Positions 1 through 5,125 of a stretch of 5,125 nucleotides of DNA are shown piece by piece. Made by a program: the position numbers and the translations under genes. Source of the DNA: Eubacteriales bacterium (GTDB lineage: Bacteria > Bacillota > Clostridia > Oscillospirales > CAG-382); the NCBI GenBank assembly GCA_028701715.1, contig JAQVQF010000156.1, positions 1-5,125 on the forward strand, read 5' to 3'. Below the pieces are notes generated by a model. The model did not search any database. It saw only the letters and a program-made list of their open reading frames with translations, and was not told the DNA's origin. How positions within the stretch are numbered: position 1 is the stretch's first letter; each line of letters starts with the position of its first letter.

Positions 1-90
1 GTAAACCCTGCTTACGTCGTCCACGCTGTCGGTTTTTCAAAACCGTCGGATTTCCATGTGTCGTATAACGCCTCCTTTATATTGCTATGC
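1..90 (-). other. Start of a leftward leader with a strong SD and short ORFs, truncated by the window edge
   Basis: Downstream of the 95-123 promoter, the minus strand carries AAAGGAGG (71-78). The next ATG is 13 bases further (55-57), a long spacing, and opens a six-residue ORF (MEIRRF, stop at 37-39). A second frame is open for 30 codons from 104 to 12, but its ATG lies upstream of the predicted transcription start and has no clear ribosome binding site. A small hairpin, CGGTTT/AAACCG, sits at 30-45. The stretch is more GC-rich than the spacer at 121-344. It could be a leader peptide, a structured 5' leader or a small-protein gene. I recognise no riboswitch or RNA family, and the visible part is too short to decide. 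Confidence 0.3.
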
Positions 91-94
91 AAGG

Positions 95-123
95 AGTATA
101 ACATATCCCGGCGTTTTTTTCAA
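95..123 (-). promoter_or_regulatory. Sigma-A-type promoter reading leftward off the window
   Basis: On the minus strand a TTGAAA box (118-123) is followed, after a 17-base spacer, by TATACT (95-100). Each hexamer differs from the housekeeping consensus at one position and the spacing is ideal. Transcription would start near position 88-90 and run left towards base 1. A strong Shine-Dalgarno-like AAAGGAGG follows at 71-78, supporting a real leftward unit. The gene it serves lies outside the window. Confidence 0.55.
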
Positions 124-179
124 GAAAAAGTTAATCGAACTCGTTTATGTCTATTTTACCGAAAAGCTGTTGATAAGTA

Positions 180-302
180 ATGTCTGCTGAATCCGGCGTA
201 TTTATTATGCCGGATTCAAATGCAAGGTTTTTATATAATTTTATGTAAACACCTTGCATTTGAATAAATCAAAAAACCGGGAAAGATTTATTCAATGGAC
301 AT
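180..302 (-). mobile_element. Hairpin-rich MITE-like element, short copy (123 bp)
   Basis: This is a non-coding element that matches the copy at 3393-3635 in inverted orientation. Its ends are imperfect inverted repeats: ATGTCTGCTGAAT at 180 and, read on the other strand from 302, ATGTCCATTGAAT. It is flanked by TAAGTA at 174-179 and TAAGTA at 303-308, which looks like a 6-bp target-site duplication. Inside are three consecutive stem-loops: GAATCCGGC 189-197 with 209-217, AAATGCAAGGT 218-228 with 251-261, and GAATAAATC 262-270 with 285-293. No transposase fits, so mobility would need an enzyme supplied in trans. It lies 42 bp past the pdxR stop, so its hairpins may also end pdxR transcription. 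The transposase family is unknown. Confidence 0.75.
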
Positions 303-344
303 TAAGTAATTTTATTGTTTGTGTAGGTTTTATCAGATGAATTT

Positions 345-1754
345 TTAAGGATGGTTTACTGTATCCGCCAGTATTTCCACCGCTTTTGCCATGCAATCCA
401 TATCGATTCCCGAATAGTTAATAATAAACATTGAGTTTTGCATTCCTTCCTGCCTGTTACCATACTGTGACAGGCAGGATATATTTATTCCCCTTACTTT
501 AACCATGCCGATTATTTCTCTGTCGTTTAAATCGGTTTTCAGCTTGATTATAAAATGCAGCCCGGAATCCTCCTCAAGGATAGTCGCTTTTTCCCCGAGA
601 GGGCTGTCTTTTATTTGCTTTATAATAAGATCTCTTTTCGTTTTGTATGCTTTTCTCATGCGGTTAATGTGCCTTTCAAAATACCCTCCGTCGATAAATT
701 CGGCAAGCGCGTATTGTTCGATGCCCGAAACCGTACAGGAATAAAAGCCGAGGGACGAATTGTATCTTTCAAGCAGCTCGGCGGGCAGCACTATATAGCT
801 GATACGCAAAGAAGGGGATATTGTTTTGGAAAATGTGTTCATATATATAACCCTGCCCTGTGTGTCTATGCTCTCCATGGTGGGCAGCGGTTTTCCCGTG
901 AAGCGGAATTCGCTGTCGTAATCGTCCTCGATGATATACCTTTCAGGTGCGGAATAAGCCCAGCCGAGTATTTCTCTTCTTCTTCCGGCAGGCATGACTA
1001 TCCCTGTCGGGAAGTGATGGGAAGGCGAGATGTGAACTATATCGGCATCGCTTTTAATAAGTTCTCCTGATGAAAGTCCGTATCCGTCAAGCGCGATATA
1101 TCTGCATTCCACGCCCTCGCTTTTATATACCGCGGCAATCTTGCCGTAGCCGGGATCCTCCACCGCGTATATTTTATCTTTGCCCAAAAGCTTTACCAAA
1201 AGTCCGTAAAGGTATTCCGTTCCCGCGCCGATAATTATTCGCTCCGGTGAAACCTCCATGCCCCTGAAACGGTAAAGCAGCCCCGCTATCGCTTCCCGAA
1301 GCTTCTTTACTCCGGCGTTGGGGAGCTTTTTCAGCGTTTCACCGCCGTATTCGCCGAGCACCTTTCTGATAACACCCGACCATACCGAAAACGGAAATAT
1401 GTCGGTATTTATGTTGTTGTCGCGAAAATCGATAAAATATTTATCGCCTTCACTGGTATTTTTACGGGGAATAGCCGCGATGTTTTTATTCGGTATAACC
1501 GTAAACGGTATTTCGAGCGAGTGGGCAAAATAGCCGCTCTTTGTTTTTGAATAGATATAGCCCTCCGACATAAGCTGCATATACGCGTTTTGCACGGTCA
1601 TCACGCTGATTTTCAGATGCTCCGCGAGGCTTCGCTTGGACGGCAGCTTTTCGTTAGGTTTTATAACGCCTTTTTCGATATCCGATTTTATACATTTATA
1701 TAGGTAGAAGTATATCGGGGTTGCTCCCCGTTTTTCCATATCGTAGGTAAGCAT
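345..1754 (-). CDS. pdxR: MocR-family PLP-sensing regulator of vitamin B6 synthesis, PdxR-like
   Basis: The 469-residue product joins a GntR-type winged helix-turn-helix (about residues 10-80, with LPSKRSLAEHLKIS and GYIYSKTKSGYF) to a fold-type I aminotransferase-like domain (about 105-465). PLP-site motifs are intact: GAGTE at 176-180, EDPGYG at 199-204, SPSHHFPTG at 243-251, EDDYDSEFR at 276-284, and the Schiff-base lysine K310 in FSKTISPSLRISY. Length and order are typical of MocR proteins, which use the domain to sense PLP rather than to transaminate. Divergent placement from pdxS-pdxT argues strongly for PdxR, known in Gram-positives as a PLP-responsive activator of pdxST. GabR-like or other MocR roles are less likely from context. 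The start is chosen because GGAAGG lies six bases upstream of the ATG; an in-frame Met6 is the alternative. No lesion is seen. Confidence 0.9.
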   Translation of the reverse strand: MLTYDMEKRGATPIYFYLYKCIKSDIEKGVIKPNEKLPSKRSLAEHLKISVMTVQNAYMQLMSEGYIYSKTKSGYFAHSLEIPFTVIPNKNIAAIPRKNTSEGDKYFIDFRDNNINTDIFPFSVWSGVIRKVLGEYGGETLKKLPNAGVKKLREAIAGLLYRFRGMEVSPERIIIGAGTEYLYGLLVKLLGKDKIYAVEDPGYGKIAAVYKSEGVECRYIALDGYGLSSGELIKSDADIVHISPSHHFPTGIVMPAGRRREILGWAYSAPERYIIEDDYDSEFRFTGKPLPTMESIDTQGRVIYMNTFSKTISPSLRISYIVLPAELLERYNSSLGFYSCTVSGIEQYALAEFIDGGYFERHINRMRKAYKTKRDLIIKQIKDSPLGEKATILEEDSGLHFIIKLKTDLNDREIIGMVKVRGINISCLSQYGNRQEGMQNSMFIINYSGIDMDCMAKAVEILADTVNHP

Positions 1755-1770
1755 AGTGATCCTTCCAATC

Positions 1771-1823
1771 TGGTATTATTAAATTATATTAAAATGGGTA
1801 TTCCGATAATATCATATTTGTAT
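1771..1823. promoter_or_regulatory. Candidate PdxR operator: GTAT-type direct repeats
   Basis: In the 110-bp spacer between the divergent pdxR and pdxS starts, three same-direction hexamers share GTAT: TGGTAT (1771-1776), GGGTAT (1796-1801) and TTGTAT (1818-1823), with start offsets of 25 and 22 bases. The first is the reverse complement of ATACCA, the half-site recalled for the MocR regulator GabR, which also binds direct repeats. The first two lie just upstream of or against the pdxS -35 region, where an activator could act, and the first lies near the expected pdxR transcription start, where binding could repress pdxR. The third overlaps the pdxS -10 region and is the weakest. The role is inferred. 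Confidence 0.45.
1783..1788 (-). promoter_or_regulatory. Possible -10 box for pdxR
   Basis: A consensus TATAAT lies on the minus strand 29 bases upstream of the pdxR start codon. No good -35 box is found 16-18 bases further upstream, where the sequence is AT-rich. Transcription from here would start around 1776, on top of the TGGTAT repeat at 1771-1776, which would fit autoregulation. In sequence this AT-rich, a chance TATAAT is quite possible. Confidence 0.35.
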
Positions 1824-1829
1824 TATAAT
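1801..1829 (+). promoter_or_regulatory. Likely pdxS-pdxT promoter
   Basis: A consensus TATAAT (1824-1829) is preceded at exactly 17 bases by TTCCGA (1801-1806), a poor match to TTGACA. A strong -10 with a weak -35 is what an activator-dependent promoter looks like, and GTAT repeats sit at and just upstream of the -35. The start would be near 1836, giving a leader of about 29 bases before pdxS. Confidence 0.55.
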
Positions 1830-1864
1830 ATGTAAACAACAAAAAGTAAAGGGGATATTTATAT

Positions 1865-2740
1865 ATGTCAAACGAAAGATACGAGCTTAACAAGCAGCTG
1901 GCGCAGATGCTCAAGGGCGGCGTCATTATGGACGTCACCACTCCCGAACAGGCAAGGATTGCCGAAAAAGCGGGAGCGTGCGCGGTGATGGCGCTCGAGC
2001 GCATACCCGCAGACATAAGAGCGGTGGGCGGCGTTTCCCGCATGAGCGATCCTAAAATGGTCAAAGGAATACAGGCGGCGGTGTCCATACCCGTCATGGC
2101 GAAATGCCGCATAGGGCATTTTGTGGAAGCGCAGATTCTCGAGGCAATAGAGATAGATTATATCGACGAAAGCGAAGTGCTGTCGCCCGCCGACGACGTG
2201 TACCATATAGACAAAACAAAATTCAAGGTTCCTTTTGTCTGCGGAGCGAGGGATCTCGGCGAAGCGCTCAGGCGCATAAACGAGGGTGCTTCCATGATAC
2301 GCACTAAGGGCGAACCTGGCACGGGCGACGTGGTACAGGCGGTCAGGCATATACGTCTTATGCAGGGCGAGATCAGAAGGATAAAATCCATGATCGAGGA
2401 CGAGCTTTTTGAGGCGGCAAAGCGTCTTCAGGTACCGTATGACCTTGTGAAATATGTGCATGAGAACGGCAAGCTCCCCGTTGTCAACTTCGCGGCGGGC
2501 GGCGTCGCCACACCGGCGGACGCGGCGCTTATGATGCAGCTGGGCGCGGAGGGCGTTTTCGTGGGTTCGGGCATATTTAAATCGGGAAATCCCGAAAAAA
2601 GAGCGGCGGCGATAGTCAAGGCGGTGACCAACTTCAACGATCCGAAGCTGATTGCGGAGCTTTCGGAGGACCTCGGCGAAGCGATGGTGGGTATAAACGA
2701 AGGTGAAATTCAGCTTTTAATGGCGGAACGGGGTAAATAA
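1865..2740 (+). CDS. pdxS: PLP synthase, lyase/synthase subunit PdxS
   Basis: PdxS condenses ribose 5-phosphate, glyceraldehyde 3-phosphate and ammonia into pyridoxal 5'-phosphate in the cytosol. It acts in a complex with the glutaminase PdxT (family: 12 + 12 subunits). The 291 residues form a (beta/alpha)8 barrel closely matching remembered family sequences over nearly the whole length. Visible landmarks are MDV with D23, ALERIPADIR (43-52), K80 in VMAKCRIGH (the lysine that binds ribose 5-phosphate in the family), K148 in RTKGEPGTG (the second active-site lysine), NFAAGGVATPADAALMMQLG (208-227) and GVFVGSGIFKS (230-240). The C-terminal tail after about residue 275 differs from B. subtilis, as is common. 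The start is set by AAAGGGG at 1848-1854, ten bases before the ATG. The stop codon shares one base with the pdxT start, so the two are probably translationally coupled. Confidence 0.97.
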   Translation: MSNERYELNKQLAQMLKGGVIMDVTTPEQARIAEKAGACAVMALERIPADIRAVGGVSRMSDPKMVKGIQAAVSIPVMAKCRIGHFVEAQILEAIEIDYIDESEVLSPADDVYHIDKTKFKVPFVCGARDLGEALRRINEGASMIRTKGEPGTGDVVQAVRHIRLMQGEIRRIKSMIEDELFEAAKRLQVPYDLVKYVHENGKLPVVNFAAGGVATPADAALMMQLGAEGVFVGSGIFKSGNPEKRAAAIVKAVTNFNDPKLIAELSEDLGEAMVGINEGEIQLLMAERGK

Positions 2741-3318
2741 TGAACATAGGCATCCTTGCCGTTCAGGGGGCTTTCACAGAGCATAAAAAAATACTTGAAA
2801 AGCTCGGCGTCGCAAGCTTTGAAATAAGGCAAAAAAGCGATCTGGACAGACAAACGGACGGCATAATAATCCCCGGCGGCGAAAGCACGGTCATGGGCAA
2901 GCTGACGGAAGAGCTGGGAATGAAGGAAATCCTTCTCGGTTATATAAAAAGCGGAATACCGATTTTCGGCACCTGCGCGGGTATGATACTGCTGGCGGAT
3001 AAAATCGAAGGCGAAGAAAAAGCGCATCTCGCGTCGATGGATATAACCGTCGTGCGAAACGCCTACGGCAGACAGCTGGGCAGCTTTGAAACCGTTTCGG
3101 AATTTGCCGGCAGACCCGTTAAAATGGTATTCATACGCGCCCCGTATGTCAGCCGAACAGGGGAAAACGTGAAGATTCTATCGACGGTGGACGGCAAAAT
3201 TGCAGCCGTGCGTCAGGGCAACATGCTCGCCACCGCCTTTCATCCTGAGCTTACGGATGATGCGAGCGTGCATGAGTATTTTATCGGAATGATAAGGGAT
3301 TTTAGTAATAATAAATAA
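2740..3318 (+). CDS. pdxT: PLP synthase, glutaminase subunit PdxT
   Basis: PdxT hydrolyses glutamine to glutamate and passes the ammonia through PdxS to the PLP active site. It is a 192-residue class I (triad) glutamine amidotransferase of normal family length. The N-terminus MNIGILAVQGAF, the oxyanion-loop motif PGGEST (45-50), the nucleophile C79 in FGTCAGM, the RNAYGRQLGSFE segment (106-117), FIRAP (131-135) and the FHPEL motif giving H168 and E170 are all present, so the catalytic triad C79-H168-E170 is complete. The ATG overlaps the pdxS stop as TAATG, with only a weak GGGG as ribosome binding site, so translation probably depends on ribosomes finishing pdxS. This would help keep the two subunits in a near 1:1 ratio. 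Confidence 0.97.
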   Translation: MNIGILAVQGAFTEHKKILEKLGVASFEIRQKSDLDRQTDGIIIPGGESTVMGKLTEELGMKEILLGYIKSGIPIFGTCAGMILLADKIEGEEKAHLASMDITVVRNAYGRQLGSFETVSEFAGRPVKMVFIRAPYVSRTGENVKILSTVDGKIAAVRQGNMLATAFHPELTDDASVHEYFIGMIRDFSNNK

Positions 3319-3325
3319 TATAAAT

Positions 3326-3364
3326 GCATCCCTGCGGATAAAATTCCGCGGGGATGCCGTTTTA
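3326..3364 (+). terminator. Intrinsic terminator of the pdxS-pdxT operon
   Basis: Eight bases after the pdxT stop, GCATCCCTGCGG (3326-3337) pairs with CCGCGGGGATGC (3346-3357): 12 pairs including one wobble, with an eight-base loop. CGTTTTAT follows. The GC-rich stem and short T run fit a Rho-independent terminator. It ends the operon before the mobile element at 3393. Confidence 0.85.
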
Positions 3365-3392
3365 TAAGCAGGTTATCACAAATATCCATTTA

Positions 3393-3635
3393 ATGTCCAC
3401 TGAATAAATCAAAAACCAAGCAGCGATGCGGCTTTCCCGGTTTTTGATTTATTCAAGTGCAAGGTTTTTACATTAAATTATATAAAAACCTTGCACTTGA
3501 ATCCGGCATAATAAATACGCCGGATTCAGTGAGACATCAAGAAATGCTGTAAATTTATAAAAACTTCAGTTTTTATAAATTTATGCGGCATACGCCGCAT
3601 GAAACAAACCGTTATACGGTTTATTCAGCAGACAT
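3393..3635 (+). mobile_element. Hairpin-rich MITE-like element, long copy (243 bp)
   Basis: This is a non-coding element, the inverted homologue of 180-302. Its ends are inverted repeats: ATGTCCACTGAATAAA at 3393 and, on the other strand from 3635, ATGTCTGCTGAATAAA (14 of 16 identical). The flanks are CATTTA (3387-3392) and TATTTA (3636-3641), a 6-bp near-duplication in the same register as the short copy's TAAGTA repeats. Six stem-loops follow each other: 3402-3417/3439-3454 (16 bp), 3455-3470/3483-3498 (16 bp), 3499-3507/3519-3527 (9 bp), 3551-3564/3569-3582 (14 bp), 3583-3589/3594-3600 (7 bp) and 3606-3612/3616-3622 (7 bp). The first three are the short copy's three hairpins; the last three are extra. 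The extra part follows a degenerate internal end near 3524-3537. There is no transposase ORF. Confidence 0.78.
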
Positions 3636-3685
3636 TATTTATAAAATAATATGAAACTTAAACCCTCCGTAAAGCGTATAAAGAT

Positions 3686-3714
3686 ATGGAATGTACTGTC
3701 TTAACAGGTATACT
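3686..3714 (+). promoter_or_regulatory. Possible serpin promoter with a small palindrome
   Basis: TATACT (3709-3714) is preceded at 17 bases by ATGGAA (3686-3691), a weak -35. A short dyad, CTGT-N4-ACAG (3696-3707), fills the spacer up to the -10 and could be a repressor site. The leader before the serpin ATG would be about 45 bases. The -10 box is good; the rest is tentative. Confidence 0.4.
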
Positions 3715-3764
3715 TAATGCTTTAAATGGAAATATAACCATATAGCTATACAGGGGGATTTTGT

Positions 3765-5027
3765 ATGTTAAATAAAAAACGTATGCTTTCTGCGGCACTC
3801 GGGCTTATGCTTATCATCGCCATGGCATTCAACCTTGCGGGCTGCTCTATTGAGGTGCAGGCAGCGGACCTGATGGACGGCGTCGAGGCAAAAACACCGA
3901 CAGGCAGACAACCCGATGAGGCATTTACGGCATCATATGCCGATTTTTCAATGGAGCTGTTTAAGAAAACTATAACGGAAGGCAAAAATTCGCTTATATC
4001 CCCGCTTTCGGTTATGCTCGCGCTCGCCATGACCGCCAACGGCGCGGACACACAGACCAAGGCGGAAATGGAAACACTGCTCGGCGGCGGCATAAGCCTT
4101 GAGAATCTGAACGAATATCTGTATTATTATGTCAATTCTTTACCTTCCGATAAAAAATATAAGCTGGGAATCGCCAATTCCATATGGTTTCGTGACGACG
4201 AGGATACCCTTGCCGTGGAAGTCGATTTTTTACAGATAAACGCCGATTATTACAACGCCTCCGCGTATAAATCTCCGTTTGACGCTCAGACCGTCAAGGA
4301 TATCAACAACTGGGTCAAGGATAAAACCGACGGTATGATAGACAGCATAGTTGACAGAATCGACGCCGATACCGTCATGTACCTTATCAACGCTCTGGTT
4401 TTCGACGCCGAATGGGCGACAATTTATGAAAAAAACAATATAACAGACGGCACCTTTACCGCTTATGACGGTAAAAAACGTACCGTCGAGATGATGTCGT
4501 CGGTGGAGGAGCGTTATATTGACGACGGGAAAGCCACGGGCTTTATAAAGTATTATAAAGACGGCAAATACGCTTTCGTCGCTCTGCTTCCCAATGTTGA
4601 TATAACCCTTGACGAATATATAGATACTTTAACCGGAGAGGGCTTTGTTACGGCGGTCAAAAACGCCGAAAAAGTATCGGTCGAAGCGAAAACCCCGAAA
4701 TTCAATTATGCCTATACCGTCACCATGAACGACGCGCTCAAAGCGTTGGGTATGCCGACCGCGTTTAACAGCGGAACGGCGGATTTCTCAAAGCTCGCAA
4801 GCTCGCCGTACGGAAATATTTATATCGGCGAGGTGCTTCACAAGACCTTTATTTCCGTGGACGAGCGCGGAACAAAGGCCGGAGCCGTCACCAAGGTGGA
4901 AATGAAATTAAAATCGTGCCCGATGTACGATTATACCGTGACGCTTGACCGCCCGTTTGTTTATGCGATAATCGACACCTCAACCAACCTCCCCGTGTTT
5001 ATGGGAACCGTGACGGATATAGAATGA
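3765..5027 (+). CDS. Serpin-family protease inhibitor, predicted surface lipoprotein
   Basis: The product (420 residues) starts with a lipoprotein signal peptide: basic MLNKKR, a hydrophobic core, then lipobox LAGC with C27 as the lipidated residue. It should be anchored on the outer face of the membrane. From about residue 55 it is a full serpin domain: NSLISPLSVMLALAM (75-89), IANSIW (136-141), LINALVFDAEW (207-217), FVALLPN (271-277), PKFNYAYTVTMNDALKALGM (311-330), LHKTFISVDERGT (358-370), and the serpin signature VTLDRPFVYAI (392-402) before VFMG. The hinge E367-R-G-T-K-A-G-A-V-T376 is small-residue-rich, as in inhibitory serpins. Counting 17 from E367 puts the scissile bond at K383-S384, predicting trypsin-like targets. 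AGGGGG (3752-3757), seven bases before the ATG, supports the start. Serpins trap serine or cysteine proteases by a conformational change. The natural target, host or bacterial, is unknown. No protease partner gene is adjacent. Confidence 0.93.
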   Translation: MLNKKRMLSAALGLMLIIAMAFNLAGCSIEVQAADLMDGVEAKTPTGRQPDEAFTASYADFSMELFKKTITEGKNSLISPLSVMLALAMTANGADTQTKAEMETLLGGGISLENLNEYLYYYVNSLPSDKKYKLGIANSIWFRDDEDTLAVEVDFLQINADYYNASAYKSPFDAQTVKDINNWVKDKTDGMIDSIVDRIDADTVMYLINALVFDAEWATIYEKNNITDGTFTAYDGKKRTVEMMSSVEERYIDDGKATGFIKYYKDGKYAFVALLPNVDITLDEYIDTLTGEGFVTAVKNAEKVSVEAKTPKFNYAYTVTMNDALKALGMPTAFNSGTADFSKLASSPYGNIYIGEVLHKTFISVDERGTKAGAVTKVEMKLKSCPMYDYTVTLDRPFVYAIIDTSTNLPVFMGTVTDIE

Positions 5028-5046
5028 TAATAAAACAGAGGAAACC

Positions 5047-5075
5047 ATAAAGAATCGACATGCTTTATTTTAATT
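5047..5075 (+). terminator. Weak candidate terminator after the serpin gene
   Basis: ATAAAG (5047-5052) can pair with CTTTAT (5063-5068) across a ten-base loop, followed by TTTTAATTT. The stem is short and AT-rich, so this is doubtful. No better terminator is visible before the window ends, and no gene is seen in 5028-5125. Confidence 0.22.
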
Positions 5076-5125
5076 TATTTATCTTTGATTTTATAATCTG
5101 CTCTGTATCATTAATCGAATAATAA

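Noticed and set aside
30..45. Anticodon-arm-like hairpin (CGGTT, TTGAAA, AACCG) suggesting tRNA-Ser(UGA) on the minus strand
   Set aside because: The loop is six bases rather than seven, and no acceptor, D or T arm with a GGTTC-type T loop can be built around it.
71..96. CTCCTT at 91-96 (minus strand) pairing with the SD at 71-78, like a translational switch
   Set aside because: The CTCCTT would lie between the -10 box and the predicted start, so it is probably not transcribed.
555..1070. Open frame of 171 codons antisense to pdxR
   Set aside because: It lies wholly inside pdxR, whose protein has all MocR motifs. No ribosome binding site or family resemblance is seen.
1868..2461. Long open frame antisense to pdxS (197 codons)
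   Set aside because: It is a shadow of the GC-rich, strongly conserved pdxS coding frame. It has no SD and no recognisable domain.
3393..3635. CRISPR array or tandem repeat
   Set aside because: The hairpins differ in sequence and length, and there is no constant repeat with spacers. The structure fits an inverted-repeat element.
174..3641. Bona fide composite transposon carrying B6 genes
   Set aside because: Each element has its own flanking repeat, the outermost flanks (TAAGTA and TATTTA) do not match, and no transposase is present. Kept only as a hypothesis in the findings.
3651..3704. 17-residue ORF (MKLKPSVKRIKIWNVLS) before the serpin
   Set aside because: There is no SD upstream, and it overlaps the likely serpin promoter. 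A chance ORF is the simpler reading.

Overview
The window looks like chromosomal DNA from a low-to-moderate GC Gram-positive anaerobe of the class Clostridia, most likely a gut Oscillospiraceae/Ruminococcaceae-type bacterium. This is an inference. It rests on the DXP-independent (PdxS/PdxT) vitamin B6 route under a MocR-type regulator, strong AGGAGG-like ribosome binding sites, AT-rich spacers around GC-richer genes, and a bacterial serpin lipoprotein of a kind known from gut and cellulolytic Clostridia. No species is claimed.

Layout. Positions 1-123 hold the upstream end of a leftward transcription unit: a good sigma-A-type promoter and the start of a leader, whose gene lies outside the window. 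Positions 174-308 hold a 123-bp non-coding mobile element made of stacked hairpins, with a 6-bp direct repeat on each side. Positions 345-1754 (minus) encode a MocR/PdxR regulator. It is divergent from pdxS (1865-2740) and pdxT (2740-3318), which overlap by one base and encode the two subunits of pyridoxal 5'-phosphate (PLP) synthase. A strong intrinsic terminator follows pdxT. Positions 3393-3635 hold a second, longer copy (243 bp) of the same hairpin element in the opposite orientation. Positions 3765-5027 encode a predicted surface lipoprotein serpin (protease inhibitor). The last 98 bases hold no gene.

How it works together. PdxR is a DNA-binding domain fused to a PLP-binding aminotransferase-like domain, so it can sense the product of the PdxS/PdxT synthase and control the divergent 110-bp promoter region. 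That spacer holds GTAT-type direct repeats resembling known MocR half-sites. The serpin appears functionally unrelated and has its own promoter and ribosome binding site.

The least ordinary content is the pair of inverted, modular, hairpin-rich MITE-like elements that bracket the whole B6 locus. They share terminal inverted repeats starting ATGTC and are each flanked by a 6-bp (near-)duplication. The longer copy appears to contain a relic of an internal end. The serpin's reactive loop is also of interest: its predicted scissile bond is Lys-Ser, with the mature protein's only non-lipidated cysteine next to it.
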